Shown in pieces: positions 16,473 to 27,508 of a DNA stretch of 64,000 nucleotides. A program made the translations under genes and the position numbers. The notes under the pieces were generated by a model. That model worked only from the letters and a program-made list of their open reading frames with translations. It was not told the DNA's origin and ran no database searches. Source of the DNA: Streptomyces sp. AA1529 (GTDB taxonomy: Bacteria > Actinomycetota > Actinomycetes > Streptomycetales > Streptomycetaceae); the NCBI RefSeq assembly GCF_000280905.1, contig NZ_ALAP01000078.1, forward strand, positions 248,001 through 312,000, written 5' to 3'. The first letter of the stretch is position 1. The number at the start of each line of letters is the position of its first letter.

Positions 16473-19400
16473 ACGGCCGCCGGTGCCGGCAGGCCGCGCA
16501 GATACGCGGCGAGGGAACCGATGCTCACCAGACCGGCGATCATCTCGGGCAGCGACAGCTCGCCCAGTTCGGGAAAGCGCATCTCCAGCCGGTACTTGAG
16601 CTCCATCAGCATCACCGAGTCGAAGCCCAGGTCGTCGTGGAAGCGCACGTCCTCGCCGAGTTCCTCCGGCGCGCTGCCGGTGATCTCGGCCACCACGGCG
16701 CGGACCCCGGCCCCGAAGTCCGGCGGCGCCGCCGCACCGGACGGCTCCGGGCCGGACGGCTGCCCGGGCGTGCCGTGCGGGCCCGGGCCGGTGGCGGTGC
16801 CGGTGCTCGTCCCGGTGGCGGTGCGCGGGCCGGTGCCGTCGTCCGGGTACGGACCCGGGCCGGGCCCGGCGTGGTCGGCGTGGTCGGCGGGCTCGGCGGG
16901 CTCGGCGTGGTCGGGGTGGTCGGCGTGGTCGGGGTGCGGTACCGGCGCAGGGGCCGGGGGCGGCTGCCGCCAGGAGCGCCACCGGGTGGCGAAGACGTGC
17001 GGTGCCATCCGTACGGTGCGCCGGTCGGCGGCCGCGTACAGCCGCTCCCAGCGCGGGTCGAGGCCGTCCTCGTAGAGCCGGGCCACCAGCTCGGCGAGGT
17101 CCCGCGGGCCGGAGTCGGCGCCGCGGCAGGGGGTGAGCACCGGGAGACCGCGTGCGGCACCGATCCGGCCCAGCACGGGGGCCAGTACGGGGCCGGGGCC
17201 GATCTCGACCAGGTGCGTGGGCGGGTCGGCGCACAGCGAGCCGACGGCGTCGGCGAACCGGACGGTCGCCGTGATCTGCGCCGTCCAGTACGCAGCGTCC
17301 GGCGCGGCCCCCGCAGGCAGCGGTGCGCCGTGCACCGTGGAGTGGAACGGGATGCGCGGCGCCGCGGCGGGCACCCCCTCGGCGGCGTCCGCGAAAGCGG
17401 CCAGCATCGGCTGCATCAGCGGCGAATGGAAGGCGTGCACGACCGGCAGCGTGGTGCAGCCGAGGCCGCGCCGCCCCAGCCGCTCCCTGACCCGGGCCAG
17501 GCCCGCCAGGGTGCCGGAGAGCACGGTGGCGCCGGGAGCCTCGACGGCGGCGACCGCGCACCGCGGCTCGGCCTCCACGGCTGCCTGCGCCTCGGCGGCC
17601 GAGGCCCGGGTGGCGAGCATCCCGCCACCTTCGGGCAGCGCCTCCAGCAGCGCGGCCCGCCGGGCCACCAGGCGGGCGGCGTCGGCCAGTTCCAGCCCTC
17701 CGGCGACCACCGCGGCCGCGAACTCGCCGATGCCGTACCCGAGCACCGCGCAGGGCCGGACCCCCAGCTCCCGCAGGGCGGCGGCGAGCGCGTACTCGAC
17801 GGCGAACAGCGCGGGCTGGGCGAGGCCGGTGCGGTGCACGCGGGCGCCGCGGGACAGCAGCAGCTCGTGCACCGGCTCACCCGTCCAGGGGCGCAGCGCG
17901 GCCGACGCCTCCCGCAGGAAGCCGCGGTAGAGGGGCGAGCCCGCGTACAGCGCGGCCGTCATACCGGGGTGCTGGGAGCCGTGACCGGAGAAGACGAAGG
18001 CCACCGCGGGCTCTTCGGACGGGGCGGTCCGGCCCGGTGCGGCCTCCGCGGCGGCCCGCAGTTGCCCGGCCAGTTCCCGCGGGGTGCCGGCCACCGCAGC
18101 GCACCGGACCGGCCGTGCGGCCCGCACCCGGTTGCTCGTCCGGCACAGCGCCGTCACGTCCCGCTCCGGCAGGTCCGCGGCCGCGGCCGCCTGGACGCGG
18201 AGGTTGTCGCGCAGCGCGTCCGGGGTGTCGGCGGAGAGGGTGAACACCCCCACGGCGGACGGCTCTCCGGCCGCCGGTCGCGGGTGCGGCGGGTGCGGCG
18301 GGTGCGGCGGCGGCCCCAGGACGAGGTGTGCGTTGGTGCCGCCCATGCCGAAGCTGGAGACGCCGACGCGGAGACCGGGCCCGTGGGCGGCCAGCTCCAG
18401 CGGCTCGGTCAGCAGCTCCATCCGCCGCCGAGCCAGGCCCAGTCGCTCGTTCTCGGCGCCCGCGGCCGGTCCCGGCGGCACGATGCCGTGGTGCACCGCC
18501 AGCACCGCCTTCACCAGTCCCGCCATCCCCGCGGCGCCCTCGGTGTGGCCGACGGCGCTCTTCGCGGAGCCGACCGCGAGGGGCGCCGTGCGGGGGCCCT
18601 GCCGGGCGCCCAGCGCGTCGTCGAGCGCGAGCACTTCGATGAGGTCGCCGAGCGCGGTGCCGGTGCCGTGCGCCTCGACGTACCGGATCTGCCCGGGCTC
18701 GGCGCCCGCGCGCAGCCGCGCGGCGGTGACCACGTCCCGCTGCGCGGCGCGGTGCGGCGCCATGATGCCGTTGCTGCGGCCGTCCTGGTTGACGGCGCTG
18801 CCGTGCAGCACGGCGTACACCGGGTCGCCGCGCCGCACCGCGTCGTCCAGCCTGCGCAGCACCAGTACGCCCACGCCCTCGCCGCGGCCGATGCCGTCGG
18901 CCGCGGCCGTGAACGGTTTGCACCGGCCATCGGCCGCGGCGAGTCCGGCCTGCCGGTAGATCCGGTCCAGCGCGGTGCCGATGACGATGTTGACGCCGCA
19001 GGCCAGCGCCAGGTCGCACTCGTCGGCCCGCAGCGCGGTGCACGCCAGGTGCACGGCCACCAGCGACGAGGAACAGGCGGTGTCCACGGTGAGGCTGGGG
19101 CCGCGCAGATCGAACTGGTAGGCGAGCCGGTTGGCCAGCATGGAGCGCCCGCTGCCGGTTCCGGTGCGCGGGGTGATCCCGTCCGGGTCGGCCAGCGCCA
19201 GCCGGGCCCAGTCGTCGGACATCGCCCCCACGTAGCTGCCGGTGCGGCTGCCCGCCAGCCGGGAGGGCGGCAGCCCGCTGTCCTCGACCGCCCGCCACGC
19301 GCACTGCAGCAGCAGCCGCTGCTGCGGGTCCATGGCGGTCGCCTCGGCGATGGGGATGCCGAGGAATCCGGGGTCGAAGGCGTCGGCGTCGGCCAGGAAA

Positions 19401-19663
19401 GCGCCCGGCGCCGCGCCCCGGAAACGGGAGGGCGGCGGGGCGCCGACGGCGTGCGCGGTGCCGTTCAGCAGCCGCCAGTACCCGGGCGGGTCGGGCGCCC
19501 CGGGAAAGGCGCAGTCCAGACCGACCACGGCGACGGCCGGCGGGTTCGTCCCGGGCGCCGGGGCACCGGTCGCGGCGTCCGGCTGCGGCGCGGCGCCCCG
19601 GAGCGGGACGGTTTCCTCGGGCAGGACGGCTTCCTGGTGCGGCGCGGCTTCCTGGTGCGGCAT
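16469..19663 (-). CDS. Polyketide synthase KS-AT*-ACP with a degenerate acyltransferase
   Basis: A 1064-residue single module. The KS (about 42-450) has Asp-Thr-Ala-Cys-Ser-Ser-Ser with Cys197, Glu-Ala-His-Gly-Thr-Gly-Thr (His332) and Val-Gly-His-Thr-Glu-Gly (His373), so it appears active. In the AT (about 555-860) the expected Gly-His-Ser-x-Gly-Glu reads Gly-Tyr-Gly-Ile-Gly-Glu (642-647), which replaces the nucleophile Ser by Gly644. The Gly-Gln-Gly-Ser-Gln loop reads Gly-His-Gly-Ser-Gln, while His746 in His-Ala-Phe-His-Ser is kept. A Pro/His/Asp-rich linker leads to an ACP with Gly-Phe-Asp-Ser. No KR, DH, ER or TE is present, so one extension would leave a beta-keto group. ATG 19663 has GGAGG seven bases upstream; a GTG six bases earlier is possible. 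Confidence 0.93.
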   Translation of the reverse strand: MPHQEAAPHQEAVLPEETVPLRGAAPQPDAATGAPAPGTNPPAVAVVGLDCAFPGAPDPPGYWRLLNGTAHAVGAPPPSRFRGAAPGAFLADADAFDPGFLGIPIAEATAMDPQQRLLLQCAWRAVEDSGLPPSRLAGSRTGSYVGAMSDDWARLALADPDGITPRTGTGSGRSMLANRLAYQFDLRGPSLTVDTACSSSLVAVHLACTALRADECDLALACGVNIVIGTALDRIYRQAGLAAADGRCKPFTAAADGIGRGEGVGVLVLRRLDDAVRRGDPVYAVLHGSAVNQDGRSNGIMAPHRAAQRDVVTAARLRAGAEPGQIRYVEAHGTGTALGDLIEVLALDDALGARQGPRTAPLAVGSAKSAVGHTEGAAGMAGLVKAVLAVHHGIVPPGPAAGAENERLGLARRRMELLTEPLELAAHGPGLRVGVSSFGMGGTNAHLVLGPPPHPPHPPHPRPAAGEPSAVGVFTLSADTPDALRDNLRVQAAAAADLPERDVTALCRTSNRVRAARPVRCAAVAGTPRELAGQLRAAAEAAPGRTAPSEEPAVAFVFSGHGSQHPGMTAALYAGSPLYRGFLREASAALRPWTGEPVHELLLSRGARVHRTGLAQPALFAVEYALAAALRELGVRPCAVLGYGIGEFAAAVVAGGLELADAARLVARRAALLEALPEGGGMLATRASAAEAQAAVEAEPRCAVAAVEAPGATVLSGTLAGLARVRERLGRRGLGCTTLPVVHAFHSPLMQPMLAAFADAAEGVPAAAPRIPFHSTVHGAPLPAGAAPDAAYWTAQITATVRFADAVGSLCADPPTHLVEIGPGPVLAPVLGRIGAARGLPVLTPCRGADSGPRDLAELVARLYEDGLDPRWERLYAAADRRTVRMAPHVFATRWRSWRQPPPAPAPVPHPDHADHPDHAEPAEPADHADHAGPGPGPYPDDGTGPRTATGTSTGTATGPGPHGTPGQPSGPEPSGAAAPPDFGAGVRAVVAEITGSAPEELGEDVRFHDDLGFDSVMLMELKYRLEMRFPELGELSLPEMIAGLVSIGSLAAYLRGLPAPAAV

Positions 19664-19665
19664 CG

Positions 19666-20031
19666 TCACACCTCCGCCGGTCCGTCGGTGCGGGCGGGTC
19701 CGCCGCGCGCGTACTCGTCGGCCAGGCAGCGGGCCAGCGCCTCGACCGTCGGGTGGTCCCAGGCGACGGTGGGCTCCATGAAGAGCGCGAACTCGTCCTC
19801 GATGTCGCCGTAGAGGCTCAGCGCGGCCACGGAGTCCAGCCCGTACTCCGCGAAGGGCGTGCGCGGATCGATGTCCTCGGCCGGTCGGCCCAGGAACTCC
19901 GCGAGGCGGTCGGTCAGCCACCGCGCGAACTCGCGCTCCCCCAGCGCCGCGGGGAGCGCCGCCCGGGTCGGGCCCGGCGGACGGCTCCCCGGCGGATCCG
20001 GGACCCGGGCCCCGGTCGGTTGCGGCATCAT
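19666..20031 (-). CDS. Acyl carrier protein partner of the acyl-AMP ligase
   Basis: A 121-residue ACP with a Pro-rich N-terminal extension of about 30 residues. The carrier domain has the attachment motif Tyr-Gly-Leu-Asp-Ser-Val-Ala-Ala-Leu near residue 68. In lipopeptide clusters a fatty acyl-AMP ligase transfers its adenylate to such an ACP, and the acyl-ACP is then desaturated by dedicated dehydrogenases. The position here, directly after the two dehydrogenase genes, fits. ATG 20031 is preceded by GAGGAG; a second ATG follows immediately. The stop overlaps an alternative GTG start of the PKS. Confidence 0.9.
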   Translation of the reverse strand: MMPQPTGARVPDPPGSRPPGPTRAALPAALGEREFARWLTDRLAEFLGRPAEDIDPRTPFAEYGLDSVAALSLYGDIEDEFALFMEPTVAWDHPTVEALARCLADEYARGGPARTDGPAEV

Positions 20032-20041
20032 GGCATGCTCC

Positions 20042-21871
20042 TCAGCCGGCGAGCGGGGTGTCGTACAGGTCGTAGCTGCGTCCCTCGTGGTAGCGCGCGA
20101 GTACCTCGTCCAGCAGGTGCCCTTCCACCTCGGAGGGCAGCTCGGGCAGCGGGCGGCCGAGCCGCCTGACGAGCCGGGCGAGGGCGGCGGTCAGCCACCC
20201 GGGGCCGGCGAGGAAACCGGCACCGGCCGGCTGCGGCCCGGCGCTCCCGGCGGAACCCGGGGGCCGGCCCCCGTCCGGGTCCCGGCTCTGCCGGCGCCAC
20301 ACTCCCAGGCAGGCGGCGGCCGCCAGCAGCAGCGCATAGCGGTCCGCGCCCGCGTAGGCGCGCGGGCTGGCCAGTACCGTGCGGTCCCTGGCGGGCATGG
20401 CCGCGCACTCCTCCTGGAGGGCGCGCAGCTCCGCCTCCAGCTCGCCCGCCAGCGCGGTCAGCGCCGGGCGGTGGACGCCGGTGCGGGCACCGTCGGCCGC
20501 CAGTTCCCCGGCGGCTCCCACCAGGGAGCAGGCCAGCGAGTCGGAGGTCGCCACGAGGGCGAGCCGCGCCGGGTCCAGCGGGGGCAGCGGGTCCCGGATC
20601 CGGAACAGCCCGTCGGGCGCGGGTGTGCCGCCGCACCACGCGGTGCGGGCCAGCCGAGGCAGCTGCGGGATGATCGTCGCCTGGCAGGCGGCGGTGCCCG
20701 CATGGCCCAGGCTGATCATCGGCAGGTCCCGTACATGCTTCTGGAAGGCCCCGTACTCGCCGCCGCGCACATAGAAGTTGGCGCCCAGCACGACGGACAG
20801 GTCGTAGGTGGTCTCCGTCAGCAGCTTGGGCAGCAGATACTTGACGGCTGCCGCGTACACGCTGGTCTCGGCGGGCAGCAGATGGACGGCGCGGGTGGCG
20901 GCCAGCGCCAGGCAGTCGCAGATCAGCAGGTCGGTGAAGGCGCCGACGAGGGTGGCGCGGGCGTGCGGGATCTCCAGCACCGAGCGGTTGTAGAGCTGCC
21001 GGTCGAGGGCGAAGCCCACCGCGGTGCGCAGGGCCGTGTCGCCCCCGCCCAGGATCATCGAGGGAACGACGCTGCGGGTGATCTGGAAGGATCTGAGGGC
21101 CAGTTCGACGCCGTCGCCCACCTCTCCGACGAGCGCGTCCCCGTCGACGGGGCAGTCGGTGAACTCGATGCCCGCGTTCTGGCAGCCGCGCACCCCGACG
21201 GTGTGGTAGCGCGGCAGATAGCGCAGCCGTCCGGCGGGGAGGCGGTCCTTCTCGACCAGCAGCACGGAATGGCTGCGGCTGCCCGCCGCCTCGTCGGTCC
21301 GGCTGAAGAGGACGAGCGCCTCGGCCCGTACGACGTTGTTGATGACCTGCTTGACGCCGTCGAGCCGGAACCCGCCGTCGGCGGTGGGGGTGGCCCGGAA
21401 CTCGTTGCGTACGAAGTCGTTGCCGTGCGCCAGCTCGTGGTAGGCGATGGCCAGCCGGCCGCCGTTCAGCAGCAGTTCGGCGACCCGGCGGCGCTGCTCC
21501 TCGGTCCCGGCCGCCCAGACCGCCACGGCGGCCAGGAACGTGGTGGCGCCGTAGCCGAGGCCCAGGCTGGCGTCCCGGCGGAAGACGGTGCGCAGCACCC
21601 GTCCCAGGGTGTCGACCCGGTCGAGCCGCCCGCCCCGCTCCCGGGGCACGAACTCGGCGTTCAGCCGGAAGTCGGTGAGCACGTCCTCCGCCTCGGCGAG
21701 CAGTTCACCGCGCTCGTCGGCGGCCAGCAGGGCTGCGGTGCCCAGCGGATTGCCCGGATCGTCCGGAGCGCCGAAGCGGCGTTCCAGATCGGCGATCCGG
21801 TGCTGGATCCGGAGCTCCTCGTCGGCCCCGGTGGCCTCGCCCTCGGCCTTGCGCTCGGTCGGCGTCAGCAT
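20042..21871 (-). CDS. Acyl-CoA/ACP dehydrogenase B (long form)
   Basis: A 609-residue flavoprotein. The acyl-CoA dehydrogenase core occupies residues 25-400, with the flavin/substrate segment Ala-Tyr-His-Glu-Leu-Ala-His-Gly-Asn-Asp-Phe in place of the usual Thr-Glu-x-x-x-Gly-Ser-Asp, followed by Gly-Val-Lys-Gln-Val-Ile-Asn-Asn. About 200 further residues form a helical C-terminal region that ordinary 380-residue dehydrogenases lack but that is seen in long dehydrogenases of lipopeptide clusters. The start ATG overlaps the stop of dehydrogenase A by seven bases. With its partner it probably introduces double bonds into a carrier-bound fatty acyl chain, as proposed for friulimicin and ramoplanin acyl tails. 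Confidence 0.87.
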   Translation of the reverse strand: MLTPTERKAEGEATGADEELRIQHRIADLERRFGAPDDPGNPLGTAALLAADERGELLAEAEDVLTDFRLNAEFVPRERGGRLDRVDTLGRVLRTVFRRDASLGLGYGATTFLAAVAVWAAGTEEQRRRVAELLLNGGRLAIAYHELAHGNDFVRNEFRATPTADGGFRLDGVKQVINNVVRAEALVLFSRTDEAAGSRSHSVLLVEKDRLPAGRLRYLPRYHTVGVRGCQNAGIEFTDCPVDGDALVGEVGDGVELALRSFQITRSVVPSMILGGGDTALRTAVGFALDRQLYNRSVLEIPHARATLVGAFTDLLICDCLALAATRAVHLLPAETSVYAAAVKYLLPKLLTETTYDLSVVLGANFYVRGGEYGAFQKHVRDLPMISLGHAGTAACQATIIPQLPRLARTAWCGGTPAPDGLFRIRDPLPPLDPARLALVATSDSLACSLVGAAGELAADGARTGVHRPALTALAGELEAELRALQEECAAMPARDRTVLASPRAYAGADRYALLLAAAACLGVWRRQSRDPDGGRPPGSAGSAGPQPAGAGFLAGPGWLTAALARLVRRLGRPLPELPSEVEGHLLDEVLARYHEGRSYDLYDTPLAG

Positions 21872-23855
21872 GGCGGTCCCTCCGCTGTGCGGCAGGGGAA
21901 CAGCGAGAACAGCTCCCCCGCCGCGTACTGTGCGGCCATCCGTTCCAGCAGCCGCTCGTACAGCGGCTCCCGCGCCTCCTCCTCCACCCCCCGGGGCCGC
22001 GGCAACGGCCCCGTACTGCCGGGTACAGCTTCCTCCAGCCCGCTCGAGAGCCGGTCCAGCACCGCATGGAGCCACAGCGGCGACGGAGCGGCCCTCCCTG
22101 CGCCGCCCCCGCCGCCCCCGCCGTCTCCGGCGTCTCCGGCGTCTCCGGCGCTCCCGCCGTCCCCGCCGTACCGCCACAGCCCCAGCGCACAGGCGGCGGC
22201 CAGGCAGCCGCTGTAGCCGCGGGCCAGGTCGAAGCTCTCCACGGGCGCCCCGCCGGGCAGCAGCCGGGCCGCGCCCATCCGGGTGTGCAGCCCGCGGCAG
22301 GCGGCGGTGAGGGTACGGGCCGCACGCGCCGCCGGGACCAGCCGGACGTCGTCCGCGGCGGCGCGGACGAGCACCGCGGTACTGCCGGGAAGCGAGGCGG
22401 CCAGCGTGCTGCCGTGCCGGGCCAGCAGACTCAGCGCCTCCGGCCGCAGCCGGGGCAGCGGCCGGTCCGCGGAGAAGGTGGCGGCCTCCCAGTCCCGGTG
22501 CCGGACCGCGCCGCTTCCGGCCGGTGCCGCGAACCCGCGGGCCAGCGTGCGGAACTGGGCGGTGAGCGCGTACAGGTTCACCATCGTGTTGCCGTCGAAG
22601 ATCCCCACGATCCGGTGGTCGCGCTCCAGTTTCTGGAAGCGCCCGTGCGCGTGGTGGTCGCTGAGGAACGCGCGCGCCCCCAGCACACCGCGCAGCCGCA
22701 GCAGGATCCGGTCCACCGTCGTGGGCACCAGGTACTTGGCCACCGCGGAGGTGACGCTCAGCTCCTCGGGCAGTGTGTGGATGCTGCGGGCCGCGACCAG
22801 GCTGAGCGCCTCGGCGGCCAGCAGGTCGGCGTAGCACTCCGCCAGCGTCCGCCGTACCAGGGGCAGGTCCAGCATCCGCCGCCCGTACAGTTCGCGCCCC
22901 GCGGCGAAACCGTAGGCCAGCCGCAGCCCGTGGTCGGCGGCGCCCAGCGACAGCCCGGTGCACAGCGAGCGGGTGATCTGCAGCGCCTTCAGCACGGTCT
23001 CGGGGCCCTCGCCCTCCCGGCCGACCAGCCCGTCCCGGCCGACCGGCGCCGCGTCGAAGGCGATGCCGCTGATGTCGGCGCCGCGAATGCCCAGCGTGGG
23101 CACCTTGGGCAACGGACGCCACGTCCCGTGCGGCAGCCGGGTCTTGTCCACGAGCAGCAGACTGAAGCCGCGCGGCCCGCCCTCCGGCGCGGTGCGGGCC
23201 AGCAGGCAGACCAGCCGGCCGCGGGTGGCGTTGTTGATCAGCCACTTCTCGCCGGTGATGCGGTAGCCCTCCGGTGCCGCCTCGGCGACGACCTCGCCCG
23301 CCATCAGGTCGCTGCCGTGGGCGCGTTCGGTGAGCCCGAGCGAGACCAGCTCCCCGGCGCGCACCAGGTCGGCCAGCCGCGCGGTCCCGGCGCTCTCCTC
23401 GGCGACCCAGACGCAGACGGCGCCCAGGAAGGTCTTGCCGTGTGCCACGGCACTCGTCAGATCCCGCCGGGCCAGGGCGCGGACCACTTCCAGGAGCTGC
23501 GGCAGCCCGGTGAGCGCGCCGCCGTACCGCGCGGGCACGTAGTAGTGCGGCACGCCGATGCGGTCGAGTGCGGCGCAGACGGCCGCCGGGAACTCCTCGG
23601 CGGCGTCCTGGCGGGCGGCGGCCGCGTAGCCGAGCGGGCCCGCAGCGTCCTCGGGGTCGCCGAGCAGGGCGTCCAGCCGTTCGGCCAGCGGCAGCCCCGC
23701 GGCCGGTTCCGGGTGCACCGGTGCGGGTGCCGGCTCCGGCGATTCCTCCGGCTCCTCCGGTTCCTCCGCGGCCCCGGACGACGCCGCGGGTGCGGGGGGC
23801 GAGGAGCCCGCGGCGGACGGTCCACGCTGCGGCGTCCGCCGCCCGCGCACCACCG

Positions 23856-23859
<4 letters not shown>
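21865..23859 (-). CDS. Acyl-CoA/ACP dehydrogenase A (long form)
   Basis: A 664-residue paralogue of the next gene. Residues 1-55 are a Pro/Glu-rich disordered leader. The dehydrogenase core (about 60-440) has Leu-Thr-Glu-Arg-Ala-His-Gly-Ser-Asp-Leu and Gly-Glu-Lys-Trp-Leu-Ile-Asn-Asn, closer to the classical family than its partner. A helical C-terminal extension with a Gly/Asp-rich low-complexity loop follows. GTG 23859 overlaps the ligase stop as GTGA; the true start could be further in because of the low-complexity N-terminus. The divergence of the pair suggests that the two act at different positions of the acyl chain, for example to make a diene. Confidence 0.88.
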
Positions 23860-25682
<1,823 letters not shown>

Positions 25683-25696
25683 AGCCCCGTTGGCGA

Positions 25697-25713
25697 CCCG
25701 CCCGACGGGCGGG
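25697..25713 (-). terminator. GC hairpin between the 56-residue ORF and the acyl-AMP ligase
   Basis: CCCGCCCG and CGGGCGGG flank a single base, giving a compact seven- to eight-pair GC stem 24 bases after the small ORF stop and 14 bases before the ligase start. There is no U-run. It could be an attenuator or an mRNA-stabilising stem that makes the small gene more abundant than the downstream operon, an arrangement common after RiPP precursor genes. Confidence 0.5.
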
Positions 25714-25737
25714 CCTTTGCAGACGACCGCGAACGTG

Positions 25738-25908
25738 TCATCTCTGGCGAGAGCTTGACGTGGTTCTCTCAAGTCCCCCTTTATTCAGCGTGGACCGGGC
25801 CTGTTCCTCCTCTTCCTGCTCCGTCACGTCGAAGTGCGGCACCACCCAGATCAGTCCGTACGTGGACAGCGCCCGCCACACCGCCGCCAACACCTTGCGC
25901 ACCCACAC
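25738..25908 (-). CDS. Small ORF of 56 residues at the head of the ligase operon
   Basis: GTG 25908 follows a perfect GGGAGG at five bases' spacing. Third positions are strongly G/C up to about codon 47, unlike the competing frames. The peptide has a basic/aromatic start (Trp-Val-Arg-Lys), a hydrophobic middle (Ala-Ala-Val-Trp-Arg-Ala-Leu-Ser-Thr-Tyr-Gly-Leu-Ile-Trp-Val-Val-Pro), an acidic run (Glu-Gln-Glu-Glu-Glu-Glu-Gln), and ends with Leu-Asn-Lys-Gly-Gly, Thr-Thr-Ser-Ser-Ser and Arg-Gln-Arg. It lies 55 bases before the ligase start with a hairpin between. I do not recognise it. It could be a second precursor peptide, a small membrane-associated partner, or a leader ORF controlling the operon. 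Confidence 0.5.
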   Translation of the reverse strand: MWVRKVLAAVWRALSTYGLIWVVPHFDVTEQEEEEQARSTLNKGGLERTTSSSRQR

Positions 25909-26355
25909 CGTGGCCTCCCGGGATTCCGAAACGGGGGCCCAGGATGCGCGCGCCCGCTCGACGACGGCTCCAGAAATCCGCGGCACCCGCGCCGCCCCAC
26001 CGTGCGCGCCCCCGACCCGTTGTCGCCGGTGCCGAGGAGACCGGTGAGACCGCCGGGGGCGGACCACGGCAGGCACAGCCAGCCCTTCGAGCCCGGTCTC
26101 GGGCCACCGGCGCAGCGGTCCGCATGCCCCGATGAGCGCATGCTCCTCGATCAGTGTCGCCACCCGGGCTCCCCGAAACCGTCTGCGGCTCCACGGCCCC
26201 ACCAGCACAGACCGTCGCCGTGGAGCACCGCTGGGGTGCGGTCGCAGCGGTACCGGTGCGGCCCGCGGCGCCCGGGCCGGCCGGGGGCGCCGGTCCGCGG
26301 CTGCGGTGGGAAGTGCGGTGCCCGGTGCCGGGGCCGGCACCGGGCCGGGCACGGG
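25909..26355. other. Gap between small ORF and LanB-like gene; no assignable gene
   Basis: About 450 bases. A minus-strand frame from about 26141 to 25960 shows high G/C third positions with ATG 26141 and a GGAG only one base upstream, but its last third is overwritten by the better-supported 56-residue ORF in another frame. It may be the upstream regulatory region of the ligase operon or the decayed end of a lost gene. No clear promoter hexamers were found. Confidence 0.3.
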
Positions 26356-27348
26356 TCAGCGGCTGGGCGGCGGGGGCGCGTGCGGGGCGCCCTCCTCGGC
26401 CGCCAGGACATGGGTGAGCAGCCGCTGGCGGGCCGGGGAGAGCCGGCCCCGGTTCCAGTGCGAGGCGGTGAAGCAGGCCGCGGCCGTCCGGGGTCCGACG
26501 GTGGCCCGGCCCGCCTCGAAATACCCGTCCCGCCAGCGGGCCGCCACCTTGCGCACCGCCTCGGCGTGCCGGGCCAGCGCGGCGCGGTGCTCCTCGGGGA
26601 AGGCGTGCAGCGCCTCTTCGCGCGGGATGCGCCAGTACGCGGCGATACGGGCGGCGGCCTGCTCCCGTGCCGCCCGGGCGCCGGCCGCCGCGAAGCCTCT
26701 GGGGCCGTGGCCGGTCTGGCGGCTCAACGCGTGCCACACCCCGCGGTGCTCCCGGCCGGTGATGCCCAGTCCGGCGAAGAGCTCGCGCAGGATCAGCAGC
26801 GAGTGCCGCCAGGCCGCGGACCGGTCCTCCCCGCCGGGATGCCGGGCGTGGTGATCCAGCCAGGCGAAGGAGTCGATGCTGAAGAGATCGTGCGCGTACG
26901 GCATCGAGGCCGGACCGCCGAACAGGTAGTGCTCGTGCTCGTAGACCACCGGCACGGGCCGGGTGCGCGCCCCCTGGCACCGTGCGAACCGGTGCAGCAG
27001 CGCGGTACGCAACTCGGCGGCGTCCTGCGGCCCGAACGCCTGGAAGCGCACCCGGACCGCGGGATCCTGATGCGTGAAGAAGAAGTTCCGCGCCCGCTCC
27101 GCGCCCAGGAATTCCCGTGCCACCACGCCGAGTTCGGCGCAGAACTCGGCCCGGGCCCGCGCGTCCCGTGCCACGGTCAGATTGACCTGCGCCCAGGGCG
27201 CTCCGGCCCCGGCGTCCCGGGCGGCGGCGAGCCCGGCGGTGATCCCCGCCGACAGCGCCGCCCGGCCCCGCGACCGCAGCTCCCGCAGCCGCCCCACGAC
27301 TGCGGGCCGGGCACGCCCGGGACGCAGCAGATACCAACCCTCGGGCAA
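26356..27348 (-). CDS. Stand-alone LanB elimination/thiopeptide-type (SpaB C-terminal) domain protein
   Basis: A 330-residue protein matching the thiopeptide-type bacteriocin biosynthesis domain, which in class I lanthipeptide dehydratases removes glutamate from glutamyl-Ser/Thr and in thiopeptides forms the pyridine ring. Typical features are Pro-Trp-Ala-Gln-Val-Asn-Leu-Thr near residue 50, the Phe-Phe-Phe-Thr-His-Gln-Asp-Pro-Ala-Val-Arg-Val-Arg-Phe motif near 90, and Tyr-Glu-His-Glu-His-Tyr-Leu-Phe-Gly-Gly near 138. No LanB glutamylation domain lies in the window. The start is TTG 27348 with AGGGGG upstream. It implies RiPP chemistry beyond azolines, acting on the precursor at 3309 or on the small ORF. 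Confidence 0.82.
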   Translation of the reverse strand: MPEGWYLLRPGRARPAVVGRLRELRSRGRAALSAGITAGLAAARDAGAGAPWAQVNLTVARDARARAEFCAELGVVAREFLGAERARNFFFTHQDPAVRVRFQAFGPQDAAELRTALLHRFARCQGARTRPVPVVYEHEHYLFGGPASMPYAHDLFSIDSFAWLDHHARHPGGEDRSAAWRHSLLILRELFAGLGITGREHRGVWHALSRQTGHGPRGFAAAGARAAREQAAARIAAYWRIPREEALHAFPEEHRAALARHAEAVRKVAARWRDGYFEAGRATVGPRTAAACFTASHWNRGRLSPARQRLLTHVLAAEEGAPHAPPPPSR

Positions 27349-27508
27349 TTCCCGCCCCCTTCACCGGTGACCGCGCCGCCCGCGATCACGTCCTGGAAAG
27401 GAGGTGCCCGCCCTCGGGAGCATCCAACGACGGCCCCATATTCTTCATATGACCGGCAGTTGTACGCCGGTGCAGAGCAGCGGGGCAGCGGGCGCCGGAG
27501 CGTTTGCA

